From contig NC_081853.1 in assembly GCF_963259705.1 (NCBI RefSeq), positions 2,604,001 through 2,668,000 on the forward strand: a stretch of 64,000 bases of DNA. Direction: 5' to 3'. This stretch comes from Myotis daubentonii (lineage: Eukaryota; Chordata; Mammalia; Chiroptera; Vespertilionidae). The position numbers and the translations under genes were made by a program. Positions 46,010-56,976 of this stretch are shown piece after piece (the first letter of the stretch is position 1; the number at the start of each line of letters is the position of its first letter). The notes below the pieces were generated by a model. The model made no database searches. It had not been told where the DNA came from and worked only from the letters and a program-made list of their open reading frames with translations.

Positions 46010-46150
46010 ACATTCACAGACGCAGAGTGCTGGGCAGGAAGGAACCTTTGAAATGACTGACCGTGAACCCTCCTCTGTGTTTCAGAGAGGGGGTGACTTT
46101 TCTAAGACCACACAGTCCGTAAATTGGTGTCCGAGCCACCGTTGGCAGCA
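46010..46150 (-). mobile_element. MIR SINE relic
   Basis: ttcagagagggggtgactttt then ctaagaccacacagtccgta and attggtgtccgagccac are an antisense MIR core. Confidence 0.7.
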
Positions 46151-47717
46151 ATCTCACGCCAGCAGGCTGCTGAAGATCTTAGTGCATTTTAATGATTTAA
46201 AAAGTCATTATAGAAAAATCACTTGGCATTGTGAACTTTGAGGATGCACTGTCGTCGTCCCCCCATGCCTTCGCTGCCTGAGGAAGGACATGTCTCCCCA
46301 GGCCCAGCTCAGCCACTGATGCCTGTCCGGGGCGAGTGTCAGCTGTGTGAGTGTGAACATCCTGCTTACGCATGTGGTTTTAAGGCGTGAGCACCCCTGA
46401 GCATACAGGTGCCCCTGCCGAAACGAGGCAGCATCCTCGTCCTGGTTGCCGTGACCAGAAAGAAAGGATTTGTTAGCCGTTAGGTGTGGTGTGGCATACA
46501 CACAACGACGCCATAGAGGCGGGCTGTTGTCAAAGGCTTTGTCCCCTTTGTAGTCAAACTCCTGTGACAATCTACAAACTCTGGTTAGCGCATGCACTTA
46601 GAAGTGGCTTCTCGGAGCCGCCCAGGTGCCAGCTCCGGCCCTGCTGCCCTCGCACCTGCGGGGCAGGAGGCCGCGGAGGACGCTCGAGGTGTGCGGCGGG
46701 CACAGCCTGCGGACATCTCAGGCATGGCTGGTGCAGCACCGGGGCCTGGGGCGATTCGAGATGGGCGGGGAGGACGTTCTCCAGCTCTCCGTCCGCCCGA
46801 GCCTGAAGCCGTGTCCTGCCCGCGGCTTCTCCTGGGGCTTTCGTCTTGTCTCGTGCCCTTGCCTCCCGTGGGTTGTTAACTTGCTCTATTACAGCTTTTA
46901 GTCATGGTCTTCCTCTGTCTCCGCTGTTAAATTGGAGAGCAGCACAGGTGATTGGACTTGTCTCGTGCGGCCGGCACACGGAGTGCCTCCTGCGTGCGGC
47001 GGCCGGGCTCTGCACCGTGGGAGTGAGGAGACCTCTCGTGGAGCGGCCTCCCAGTGGAGCAGGGCGGACGTCCGGCCCGGGCCCAGGAGGCCCTGCCAGG
47101 CAGCAGCGGGAGTTAATGAAATGCTCGGCCAACCGCAGCAGGCTAAGCTTTAAGTGGATGCTTTTGTGTGGCCCTTGAATGATGTTATAAATATGCAGTG
47201 GCCCTTGGCAGGAAAAGGCTCCCACCCTGCAGCAGAGGGGCTGCGAGCGAGGAGAGAAGTGAAGGAGCGGGGTGCTCGCATGATGAAGACGCACGCAGGG
47301 CCGCACGCGACCCCGCGGAAGGTCACTTAGCTCAGTCCGGCCGGCGTCCTGGGAGAGGCGGCGGCGGCTTCAGACCTGCAGGCCCAGCGTGTCTCCACAC
47401 ACGGCTGGAGGGAGAGCTTTCTGGCCAGAGGCGGTGCGGGCTGAGCCTCAGCGCCTGGAGCGGAGTGTGGTGTGTGTGTGTGTGGGGGGGGGGGGGCACC
47501 TGGGGGGAGGGACAGGGCAGGACCCTGGGTCCATGCCAAGGACTGGCCTCCTCCTGAGGCTGCTGTGAGGCGCTCAGGCAGCCCCTGGGTTCAGGTGCCA
47601 GAACAGCCCGTGACGGCTGCTGGAGAGCGGGCTTTCCTGAGAGGAGGCTTCCTGGGAGGAGAGGGTCAGGCCCTGGGCCCCGAGGTTGGTGTGGAGCCTA
47701 GACTCGCCTCCTGCTGA
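46151..47717. other. GC/CpG-rich single-copy DNA
   Basis: From about 46610 to 47450 the sequence is GC-rich with many CpGs (ggccgcggaggacgctcgag, ccggcgtcctgggagaggcgg). Several 90-135-codon frames exist on both strands but none resembles a known family, and no exon boundaries are evident. It could be a weak CpG island or only high-GC subtelomere-like DNA. Confidence 0.4.
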
Positions 47718-48225
47718 GGTGCGGCCCTGGGAGGTGCGGAGGCAGTGCCCGCATCCGACCTGTGTCAGCCGCTCCGGGTGCGGGTTCTGGGAGGTGCGGA
47801 GGCAGTGCCCGCATCCGACCTGTGTCAGCCCCTCCCCAGAGCGGGTTCTGGGAGGTGCGGAGGCAGTGCCCGCATCCGACCTGTGTCAGCCCCTCCCCGG
47901 TGCGGCCCTGGGAGGTGCGGAGGCAGTGCCCGCATCCGACCTGTGTCAGCCCCTCCCCGGTGCGGCCCTGGGAGGTGTGGAGGCAGTGCCCGCATCCGAC
48001 CTGTGTCAGCCCCTCCCCGGTGCGGCCCTGGGAGGTGCGGAGGCAGTGCCCGCATCCGACCTGTGTCAGCCGCTCCGGGTGCGGGTTCTGGGAGGTGCGG
48101 AGGCAGTGTCCGCATCCTACCTGTGTCAGCCCCTCCCCGGTGCGGGCCCTGGGAGGTGCGGAGGCAGTGCCCGCATCCGACCTGTGTCAGCCGCGCCCGG
48201 TGCGGGTGCTGGCGTTTCCTGCCGC
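47718..48225. repeat. 60-bp minisatellite (about 8.4 units)
   Basis: The block gaggtgcggaggcagtgccc starts at 47731, 47791, 47852, 47912, 47972, 48032, 48092 and 48153. The copies are 60-61 bases long and more than 90 percent alike by eye, with variation concentrated in the gctccgggtgcgggttc / cctccccggtgcggccc part. The 60-base period keeps plus-strand frames open (47686-48315, 47762-48718). These are artefacts. Confidence 0.94.
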
Positions 48226-48741
48226 CGCGGGCCTCCTGAGGCTCAGGCCGTGTTGGTCTCAGTGCCAAGCTGTGCTCAGCTCCAGACACAGTGTCTGGCC
48301 CGTGGTAAATATTGAAAAAGTGACTGTCAAATGTATGCTTTTCCTCTTCATTTTGATCACTTACAGTTGGCGTTCAGTATTATTTGTATCAGTGTCAGGT
48401 GTGCAGCGTAGTGGTCAGTCATGTAATTGCACAGTGTTCCCCTTCATATGCCCAGTCTCAGCTGGCCCCGTACATAATTGTTACAGTGTCACTGACCACT
48501 CCCCACGCTGCACCTTACGTCCCCGTGGCTGCTTGGCAACTACCAATCCGTACTTCTTAATCCTGTCAACTTTTTTACCCATTCCCCCAACCCCCCTCCC
48601 CTCTGACAACCAGTTTGTTCTCTGTATCTATGAATCTGTTTTATTTTTGTTTGTTTATTTTGTTCTTCAGATTCCACACATAAATGAAATAATATGCTAT
48701 TTGTCTTTCTCTATCTGATTTATTTAACTTAGCTTAATATC

Positions 48742-49067
48742 CTCTAGTCCAGTGGTTCTCAACCTTCCTAATGCCACGACCCTTTAATACAGTTCCTCAT
48801 GTTGTGGTGACCCCCAACCATAAAATTATTTTTGTTGCTACTTCGTAACTGTAATTTTTCTACTATTATGAATCTTAAGGTAAATATCTGATATGCAGAT
48901 GTATTTTCATTGTTACAAATTGAACATAATTAAAGCATAGTGATTAATCACAAAAACAATATGTAATTATGTATGTGTTTTCTGATGGTCTTAGGCGACC
49001 CCTGTGAAAGGGTCGTGCAACCCCCAAAGGGTTTGCGACCCACAGGTTGAGAACCGCTGCTCTAGTC
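48742..49067 (-). mobile_element. SPIN non-autonomous hAT transposon with perfect 8-bp target duplication
   Basis: The ends are CAGTGGTTCTCAACCTTCC at 48750 and ggttgagaaccgctg ending at 49059. Inside are gtcttaggcgacccctgtga and aatacagttcctcatgttgt, the SPIN signature. The 8-bp duplication ctctagtc flanks it exactly (48742-48749 and 49060-49067), and removing one copy restores the L1. At 310 bases it has no transposase. Confidence 0.95.
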
Positions 49068-49105
49068 TATCCATGTTGTTACAAATGGTAAGATTTCATT
49101 CTTTT

Positions 49106-49311
49106 CCATTGATTTTTAGAGAGAGTGGGAGGGAGGGGGAGGGACACACAGAGAGAAACATCAATGTGAGAGTGACAATTGGTTGCCTCCTGCACATCCC
49201 TGACCTGGGCCGGGGCTCGAGCCTCTCAAGGTACATGTCCTTTACCTTAATTGAACCCAGGACCTTCAGTTCGTGAGCCAACACTATCCACTGAGACAAA
49301 CCAACTAGGGC
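49106..49311 (-). mobile_element. Ves-type SINE inside L1 copy A
   Basis: cattgatttttagagagagtg, gaaacatcaatgtgagag, ggttgcctcctgcacatcc and ctatccactgagacaaacc follow the antisense Ves layout. It interrupts the L1 tract cattctttt; flanks ttcattctttt and gagttcttcctttt suggest an imperfect duplication. Confidence 0.9.
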
Positions 49312-49476
49312 AGAGTTCTTCCTTTTTTACAGCTGAGTAATATTCCATTGTCTGTGTGTACCATGGCTTTTTTATCTTTGCATGTATTCATGTCCACTGA
49401 GGCTGCTTCCATATCTTGACTATTGTAAATAGCACTGCAGTTAACACAGGGTGCATACATTCTGTCCAGTTACTGT

Positions 49477-49704
49477 TTAGGGTTTCTTCAGATATATACC
49501 CAGAAGTGGAATTGCTGGGTCATAAGGAAATTCTATTAAAATTTTTTTTAGGAAACTCCATACTGTTCTCCACAGTGGCTGCACCCGTCTGCATTCCCAC
49601 CAGCAGTGCACTGGGGTTCCCTTTTCTCCACATCCTCGCCTGCACTTGTTGTTTGTTGATTTGTTGATGGTAGCCATTCTGACAGGTGTGAGGTGACATG
49701 TCAT
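49477..49704 (-). pseudogene. L1 ORF2 C-terminal fragment, copy A
   Basis: The 75-codon frame contains the cysteine-region peptide and [20 protein letters not shown] followed by [14 protein letters not shown], diagnostic of the L1 ORF2 C-terminal domain beyond the reverse transcriptase. Upstream ORF2 is broken by frameshifts and stops, so no functional enzyme is encoded. Confidence 0.9.
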
Positions 49705-51662
49705 TGTGGTTTAGATTTGCATCTCTTGGATGATTGGTGACCTTGAGCATCTTTTCATATGTCGTCTTTGGAGAAGTGTCTGTTCAGGTCCTTTGCCCAT
49801 TATTTAATTGGATTGTTTGTTTTTTCAGTGTTGTGTTTTATAAGTTCTTTATAAATTTTGGATTTTAACCCCTTATTAGATGTATCATTGGTGAATATGT
49901 TCTCCCATACAGTGAGTTGTCTTTCACTTTGTTGATGTTCCTTTGCTGTGCAAAAACTTTGTAATTCGATATATTCCCATTTGTTTATTTTTTCTTTTCC
50001 CCCTTGCATGAGGAGATATATAAGAAAAAATTTACTGCCTGTTTTTTATAGGAGTTTTATGATTTCATGTATTACATTTAAGTCTTTTATCATTTTGTGT
50101 TTATTCTTGTGTATGGTATAAGTTGATGGTCTGTTTTCATTTATTTGCATGTATCTGTCCATTTATTGAAGAGACTGTCTTTATCCCATTATATGTTCTT
50201 GCCTCCTTTGTCAAATATTAATTGACCATATAGGTGTGGGTTTGTGTCTGGACTCTTTCTGTTGCATTGGTCTATGTCTCTGTTTTTATGCCAGTACCTT
50301 GCCATTTTTATAACTGTAGGTTTGTAGTATAGTTTGATATTAGGTAGCATGATTCCTCTTACTTTGTTCTTTCTCAAGATCGCTGTGTCTGTTAGGGTCT
50401 TTTGTGCTTCTATATAGCCATTTGGATTATTTGTCCTAGTTCTATAAAATATACCATTGTTATTTTAATAGAAATTGCACTGAATTTATAGATGGCTTTG
50501 GGAAGTATGGACATTTTAATGATATCACGCTTCCTATCAATTAGCACTATATATGGTTCCATTTATTTGTATCTTCTTGTTTCTTTCTCCAGTATCTTAT
50601 AATTTTCCAAGCACAGGCCTTTTACCCTGTTGATTAAATTTGTATCTTGATATTTTATTTTATTTTTTGATATAATTGTAAATGGGATTGTCTTCTTAGT
50701 TTTCATTTCTGATAGTTAATTGTTGGTATATAAAAATGCAACTGATTTCTGGATATTTTGTGTGCTACCACTTTACTGAATTCATTTAGCAGTTCTAGTA
50801 GTTTTTTGGTGGAATCTTTTGGGTTCTCTATATGTAATATCATGTGATTGACAATAAAGCCAGTTTTACATCTTCCTTTCCAATTTGGGCGCCTTCTATT
50901 TCTTCTTCTTGTCTGAATGCTGTGGCTAGGACTTCAGTACTGTGTTGAATAAGAGTGGTAAAAGCAGACATCCCTGTCTTATTTCTGATCTTAGGGAAAC
51001 TTACAGTTTTTGCCCATTGACTGTGATGTTAGCTGTGGTTTTGTCATCTACGGCCTTTATTATGTTGAGGTATGTTCCCTCTGTTCCCATGTTGCTGTAA
51101 GTTTTTATCATAAATGGGTGTAGGACTTTGTCAAATTTTTTTCCTACATCTATTTATCTAATTGTATGATTTTTATTTTATTTTGTTTATGTGGTATATC
51201 TCATTAGTTGATTTGCAGATATTGTACCAACCTGTGTCCCAATAATAAATCCCACTTGATCATGGTGTATGATCTTTCTAAGGTATTGCTGAAGTTGGCT
51301 TGCTAACATCTTGTTGAGGATTTTGCATCTACTTTCATCAGGGATACTGACCCGTAATTTTACTTTTTTCTGGTGTCTTTATCTGGGTTTGGAATTGGGA
51401 GAATGTTGGCCTAATAAAATGAGCTTTCAGTCTGCTCTCCTCTTGAGTTTTTTTGAATAATTTGAGAAAAAGAGGTCTTAGTTTTTATTTGAATGTTTGG
51501 TAAAATTAACTTGTGAAGCCATCCAGTTCAGGACTTTTGCTTTTTTGGAAGTTTTTTTTTGTTTTTTAATCAGTGCTTCAATTTCATTAGTTGTAATCGG
51601 TCTATTCAGATTTTCTGTTTCTTCTTTAGTAAGTTTTGGGAGATGGTGGTATCTAGGAGTTT

Positions 51663-52297
51663 ATCAATTGTAGGGAGCGGCTCTAGGGTCAAGCCTCGGG
51701 CTGACCGGTGGCAGGGCCACAAACAAGTCCCAGCCTGGAGGGCAGAGCTCTCCTAGCATAATTAACCCTACCAGACCACTGTACCGATTTTTTTTGGTAA
51801 TTTCCACACAAAGGTGGAATATCGGCGCTAGATGAAAGGTAGATGAAAGGTAGACCTATTTTCTACAATGCCTCCAAGTTCCATCTTATTCTAACCACTT
51901 GTTTGCATGTAACTAACATTTTTCTATATCATGTTGGTTTTTTCTCTTTAATGCTCAGGAGCCCAGGTACAGGGGACAGTTAGGTTCAGGGCCTCAGGTC
52001 TGGTAGGATTAAGCCTCACCTTGTAGCCCTCCCTAATTCCTTCCTAAGTGGCTAATGGGCTGTGGGAAGTGCAGCAAGTGTTGCCAAAACAAGAACATTT
52101 GTATACATGTTAATCTACCCTTGTCTTAATCAGACAATAAAATAAAGCATTGGTTTGCAGGCTGGGTCTTTTGTGTTCTCATCCAGGCACGGGAGGTCTA
52201 CCAAGCCCCGGCTGTATTCTCTTGTCTGTCTTTTCTTCAATCCTTCGCCGCCCCTCCTCAGGTTCACCCTTGGCACTGCTGGCACGGCACAATCAAT
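51663..52297. mobile_element. Solo LTR of an endogenous retrovirus, 6-bp target duplication
   Basis: A 623-base block (51669-52291) begins TGTAGGGAGC and ends GGCACA, the canonical TG...CA borders. It is flanked by atcaat on both sides (51663-51668 and 52292-52297). L1 sequence is continuous when it is removed (gagtttatcaat + ttcttccagatgg). A polyadenylation-like aataaaataaa occurs at about 52136. No gag, pol or env sequence is present, so it is a recombined solo LTR. Six-base duplications are typical of class II (ERVK-like) elements. The family is not identified and it has no coding capacity. Strand follows the plus-strand polyA signal, which favours plus. Confidence 0.82.
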
Positions 52298-52946
52298 TTC
52301 TTCCAGATGGTTTGATTTGTTGGCATATAGTTTTTCATAATATTTTCTTATAATCCTTTGTATTTCTGTGGTGTCAGTTGTTAATTCTCTTTCATATCTG
52401 ATTTCATTTTTTTGGGTTTTCTCTCTTTTTTTTCTTTATGAATTTGGGTAAAGGTTTCTCGCTCTTGTTTATTCAAAGAGTCAGCTCTTGGTTTCATTGA
52501 TATTTTTTATTGTTTCTTTAGACTCTAATCTTTATTATTTCCTTCCTCAACTTATTTTGGTCTTTGTTTGTTGTTCTTGTTCTAGTTTCTTTTTTTAATT
52601 AAGATTCTTTATTGTTTAAAGTATTACATAAGTCTCCTTTTTCCCCCATTGACCTCTCCCTGGCTGCCCCCACCCCCCAGCACATGCCCTCACCCCCACA
52701 CCCCTGTCTGTGTCCATTGGTTACGCTCATATGCATGCATACAAGTCCTTTGGTTGATCTCTTACCCTCTCACTCCCCGCCTTCCCTCATAGGTTGGACA
52801 GTCTGTTTGATGATTCTATGACTCTGGTTCTATATTTGTTCATCAGTTTATGTTGTTCATTATATTCCACAAATGAGTGAGATCATGTGATATTTATGTT
52901 TCTCTGACTGGCTTATTTCACTTAGCATAATGCTCTCCAGTTCCAT

Positions 52947-53405
52947 CTATGCTGTTGCAAATGATAAGAGTTCCTTCCTTTTTACAGCAGCATAGTATGC
53001 CATTGTGTAGATGTACCACAGTTTTCTAATCCACTCATCTGCTGATGGGCACTTAGGCTGTTTCCAAATCTTAGCTATTGTAATTTGTGCTGCTATGAAC
53101 ATAAGGGCGCATATATCCTTTCTGATTGGTGTTTCTGCTTTCTTGGGATATATTCCTAGAAGTGGGATTACTAGGTCAAATGGAAGTTCCATTTTTAATT
53201 TTTTCAGGAAACACAATACTGTTCTCCACAGTGGCTGCACCAGTCTGCATTCCCACCAGCAGGGCAAGAGGGTTCCTTTTCCTCCACATCCTCTCCAGCA
53301 CTTGTCATTTGTTGATTTGCTGATGATAGCCAGTCTGCCAGTGTGAGATGGTACCTCATTGTTGTTTTGATTTGCATCTCTCACATGATTAGTGACTTTG
53401 AGCAT
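52947..53405 (-). pseudogene. L1 ORF2 C-terminal fragment, copy B
   Basis: The 152-codon open frame has [34 protein letters not shown] and [20 protein letters not shown], then MAYYAAVKRKE. This is the intact C-terminal part of L1 ORF2 up to near the natural stop. It is better preserved than copy A, so this copy is younger. Endonuclease and reverse transcriptase regions are deleted. Confidence 0.93.
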
Positions 53406-53598
53406 GTTTTCATATGTCTCTTGGCCTTCTGTATGTCTTCTTTTGAAAAGTGCCTATTTAGGTCCTTTGCCCATTTTTTGATTGGGTTGTTTATCTTCCT
53501 TTTGTTAAGTTGTATGAGTTCCCTATTAATGTTGGAGATTAAACCCTTATCAGAGATAACATTGGCAAATATGTTCTCCCATGCAGTGAGCTTTCTTG

Positions 53599-54147
53599 AT
53601 AGCCCCTAACCACCTCTACCGGCCTGATCGCCCCTAACTGCTCTCCTGCTGGCCTTGATTGCCCCTAAACACCTCTGCTTTGCCCTGCACCTGGGACCCA
53701 GGATTCCCTCCTCCGGCCAGCCTCAGGCACCCAGGACCCAGGCTGGCCACAGCCGCAGGGGACCGTGGGCGGGCGGCTTATCCCTCTCCCAGGCAACAGG
53801 TGCAGATGCAGTTGCTGGTGCCCCAGACCACGGGGCCGGGTGGCTTGTCCCTCTCCTGGGCCGCAGCCCCAGCCACTGGTGCCTGGGACTATGGGGTGTG
53901 TGGCCTGTCCCTCTCCCAGGCCAGGCTGCAGGTGTAGGCGCAGCCACTGGCGGCCAGGACCGTGGGGCAGGAGGCTTGTCCCTCTCCTAGGCCACAGCCT
54001 GGCTGGTCCCCATTCCTCTCTCTCAAGCTCATTTGTGCCTGGCTGGTCCCCATTCCTCTCTCCCCAATGTTGAGTGTCTGAGCCATTATGGCGTGAGGGC
54101 GTGAGGGTGTGATGACCATTTGCATCTTAGCTCTTTATTATATAGGA
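53599..54147 (-). mobile_element. Helitron fragment, 5' end intact, 3' end missing
   Basis: The minus-strand 5' end TCCTATATAATAAAGAGC is at 54147 and is followed by gatgcaaatggtcatcacac. The left limit (gatag then cccctaaccacctctaccgg) lies inside Helitron body sequence resembling that of the 21576-22128 element, and no hairpin/CTAG is present. Two tandem copies of gcctggctggtccccattcc lie at about 53998 and 54038. The 3' end was probably lost with the adjacent L1 interior. Confidence 0.8.
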
Positions 54148-54457
54148 TTTTCTTGCTGTTCTGATGGGGTGTGTTTTCTGCTACCTTGTCTTCCAGATTG
54201 CTGATTTGATCCTCTGCTTCATCTAATCCACTGTTGATTCCCTCCAATGAAATTTCCACTCCTGACATTTTTAAATTTTCTATCTCCATTTTGATGTTTC
54301 CTACCTCTTTGTTAAAGTTCTCACTGAGATAATTGAGCATCCTTATAGTGTTTTGAATTCTACACCTGGTAGAATTGCTCATCTCCATTGTGTTTTGTTT
54401 CTTTTCTGGAGTTTTGGTCTGTTCTTTCATTTGGGACAGGTTTCTTTGTCTCCCCAT
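54148..54457 (-). pseudogene. L1 ORF1 N-terminal fragment, copy B
   Basis: The frame starting at 54457 reads MGRQRNLSQMKEQTKTPEKK and later GINSGLDEAEDQISNLEDKV, the N-terminus and coiled-coil part of L1 ORF1p. It continues only to the Helitron border. The RRM and C-terminal domains are lost. Confidence 0.92.
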
Positions 54458-55803
54458 TTTGGCTGTCTCCCTGTGTTTGTCTGTATGTATTAGGCAGAGC
54501 TGCTACGTCTCCAGGTGTTGGTAGAGTGGCCTTATGTGGTAGGAGCCCAGTGGTACAGTCTCCCGGGTTACCTGGGCCAGGTGCTCCTGGTGTCCCCCTG
54601 TGTGGGTTGTATGTGCCCCCCCCCCCGTTGTAGTTGAGCTTTGGTTGTTGTCGGCGTGTCAGTGGGAGGGATTGACCCCCAGGCTGATTGGTTGTGAGGA
54701 CTGGCCATGACTACAGTGGCAGAGCTGTGTAGGGGCTGACTTCCACTTTAGTGCTTGCAGCATTTGTGCTTTCAACGTGTTGTTTGTGGAGGTAGTTGGG
54801 TTTTTCTCTGTTGTATTCTGAAGGAAGCCACGGGGTGTGTTGGTTCTGGGGACTCTTGGGAGGTGCAGGCCCAGATCAGCTGCTGCCTGTGTCCTGCCTG
54901 GGGCCATCTGGTATGAGTTACACGTGGTCTGCATATAATGGCCAGTTGTGCTGGGCTTGGAGGGGCCTGGGAGAGGCTGAGCTGTGAAGTGAAGCCGGCT
55001 GCCACTAGCTCCAGCGTGGAGCTACCTAACAAGTGGCACAGGCACACTGAGTTCAGATCCTGCTCATGTGTGGCTTGGGAACCTTTGAGAGATATTAGGA
55101 AATTTGGCAGGATGAGCCACGGCAGGCCACACGTGGGGTGGGGAGGGGTCTCAGGGAATCCTCAGGGTGGGGTGAACAGAGTTAGCCAGGTTGATGGAGA
55201 CTCAGAGGAGGCACCAGCCTAGCCCTCCAGGGGGAGGGAGCAGCAAAGGAACAATGGCTTTTGCCAGCAATTCTGTCTGGGAGAAAGCTGCCCCTCCAAA
55301 GCTTGCCCCGAGGCAGACAGTTCTGCTCCTCCCCTCTGCTCCTGGTGCCTTCTGAGCTGGTCCCAGTGCTGGAGCTCAGAGGGTGTGAGTCCGAGTACAT
55401 CCCTGCGTGGAAGGAACACCTGGGACTCCAGCGGCCTCCCTCTCACTCTACCTCAATCTCCCTGGTTTTCACAGCCAGAAATTATGGGGACTTGTCTTCC
55501 TGGCTCTGGAACCCTGGGCTGAGGGCCTGGTGTGGGGCTGGGACCCCTCAGGGGTACCTCTGCATCTGAGATCTCTCTCTCAATTTTTATCTGCAAGTGT
55601 GGCTGTGGAACCAACCCATTCGCACCTGTGCCCCTCCTACCAGTCTCCATATGGCTTCTTCATGTTCTTAGTTATAGGATTTCTGTTCAGCTAGATGTTA
55701 GGCGGTTCTGAATGATGCTTGTTCTGTAGGTTAGTGTTAATGTCATGGTGTCATGGGAGGAGGCAAGTCCAGTGCTTACCTATGCTGCCATCTTGACCGG
55801 AAG
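54458..55803 (-). promoter_or_regulatory. L1 5' UTR (internal promoter region), copy B
   Basis: About 1.35 kb precede ORF1 in L1 sense. The first bases (minus strand) are cttccggtcaagatggcagc, containing the aagatggc YY1-type core that in L1 elements positions initiation. The region is GC-richer than the L1 body. Whether it is active is unknown; no downstream full L1 remains. Confidence 0.75.
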
Positions 55804-56764
55804 CCATATAGGGGAAACCTTAATGAAGGCGATACTCAGGGGTAGACGTATTGTTCATGCGCTGTGCCAGCTGTTATGACGGCTAAGCCACACATTCCCG
55901 TAGTTTCACATGATAAAGGTGCCGCGGAGTCCTCTCGGCCATGTGTATGCCCTGAGCCTCCACTGCCTTGTGTTTGCCACGGGAGCTAGGGCTCTGCATG
56001 GCCTTGGGGGAAGAGGGACAGGGGCGCGGAATAGCTTTTTGTCAGGCTGGGAAGTGCTGTTCCTGCTTCTGCTCACATCCGCTGACCAGGAGCAGTCACA
56101 TGGTCCTGACCTGGCTGCCGGGAGAGGGGTGAGGGAGTGGTCAGTCCTCAGGGACGTCCTGAGCCACGTGCGCTGGTTTCAGCCCCTGGGTTTGGTCACA
56201 GTGACGCGCAGCACCTCCCTTCCCTGTCTCCCGCCATCAGGAGACCGCTGTCCTCCGGGCGCTGGGACGAGGGACGCCCGCCCGAGAGGCCTTGGCGCTC
56301 GCAGGCCCTGAGCAGGACGTCTCCTACTGACCTTTCAAGAAGCAGCTCCTCTTGCCCGGGTCTCAGCCGGCCGTTGGTGGCTCGCCTCCCCTCCGCCACC
56401 ACGGCCGTGCTGCCCTCAGGGGAGTGAGGCTGAGGCCAGGCCTTGCGGGCGATGCGGCCCTTGGAGTCTGCAGCGGGCCCTGTCTCCCGTCTCCTTCTAG
56501 ACTTGCGGAGCGGAGAGAGCGGCAGTGGCAGGCCTGGCTACCCCTTCCCGCCGCTTCCCCGGGCTTGCAGAGGGCCTGCGGGCTGGGCTGTGTCTCAGGG
56601 AGAAAACGGAATGGTCTTTAAGGCTTTTGTTTTTGTAAGTTTATTTGTATCCAAAACGCGATGTGGGACATTTCTCGATACATTCCGTGGAGTCCGCCAT
56701 AGCCAGGGGCTCACCTTGCGGTGCCCTTTAAACTCTTCCTTCCCCTCCGCCTGCCCATCTCTCC
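55804..56764. other. Single-copy DNA, GC-rich right half
   Basis: About 56190-56600 is CpG-rich (ggagaccgctgtcctccggg, agcggagagagcggcagtgg). No exon family was recognised. Confidence 0.4.
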
Positions 56765-56976
56765 CAGCAGTTCTCAACCTGTGGGTCGCGACCCCTTGGG
56801 CGGGCGAACGACCCTTTCCCAGGGGTCGCCTAAGACCATCCTGCATATCAGATATTTACATGATGATTCATAACAGTAGCAACATGACAGCTATGAAGTA
56901 GCAACGAAAATAATGTTATGGTTGGGTCACAACATGAGGAACTGTATTTAAAGGGCCAGAAGGTTGAGAACCACTG
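56765..56976 (+). mobile_element. SPIN non-autonomous hAT transposon, second copy
   Basis: It starts CAGCAGTTCTCAACCTGTGG, has gtcgcctaagaccatcctgc and gtcacaacatgaggaactgt, and ends aggttgagaaccactg. The orientation is opposite to the copy at 48750, and at 212 bases it is internally shorter. Flanks atctctcc and atatccgc agree at about 5 of 8 positions, so the target duplication is eroded or absent. Confidence 0.92.

Larger units (their letters stand above)
48338..52590 (-). mobile_element. L1 LINE (copy A), 3' UTR and most of ORF2, antisense
   Basis: The plus strand reads L1 backwards from the 3' UTR (acagttggcgttcagtatta) through ORF2. Decayed minus-strand frames carry typical ORF2 C-terminal peptides: [20 protein letters not shown] at 49477-49704, [20 protein letters not shown] at 49800-50009 and [18 protein letters not shown] sequence at 50189-50377. 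A SPIN element, a SINE and a solo LTR are inserted in it. It ends where the second L1 starts. Confidence 0.92.
52591..55803 (-). mobile_element. L1 LINE (copy B) with 5' UTR, interior replaced by a Helitron fragment
   Basis: The right end at about 55803 is a genuine L1 5' start (minus strand: cttccggtcaagatggcagc). About 1.35 kb of 5' UTR follows, then ORF1 from 54457, broken at about 54148. From 53598 leftwards lies the ORF2 C-terminus (frame 52947-53405) and 3' UTR to a T-run at about 52591. The rest of ORF1 and nearly all of ORF2 are missing, with a Helitron piece (53599-54147) at the junction. The flanks show no shared target duplication. Confidence 0.85.

Noticed and set aside
46486..47306. 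A protein-coding exon cluster in the CpG-rich stretch
   Set aside because: Several overlapping frames exist on both strands, but none resembles a known family and no consistent splice sites were found. It is kept only as a GC-rich region.
47718..48225. CRISPR-like array of direct repeats
   Set aside because: Units are contiguous 60-mers with no unique spacers, and the DNA is mammalian.
47686..48718. 209- and 318-codon frames with 20-residue repeats
   Set aside because: These come from the 60-bp minisatellite. The period is divisible by three, and the 318-codon frame then runs into antisense L1.
51669..52291. A coding retroviral gene
   Set aside because: The block is a solo LTR without gag, pol or env. 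The short frames in it are chance.
52947..53405. A functional reverse transcriptase gene
   Set aside because: Only the C-terminal end of L1 ORF2 is present. The endonuclease and polymerase regions are deleted.
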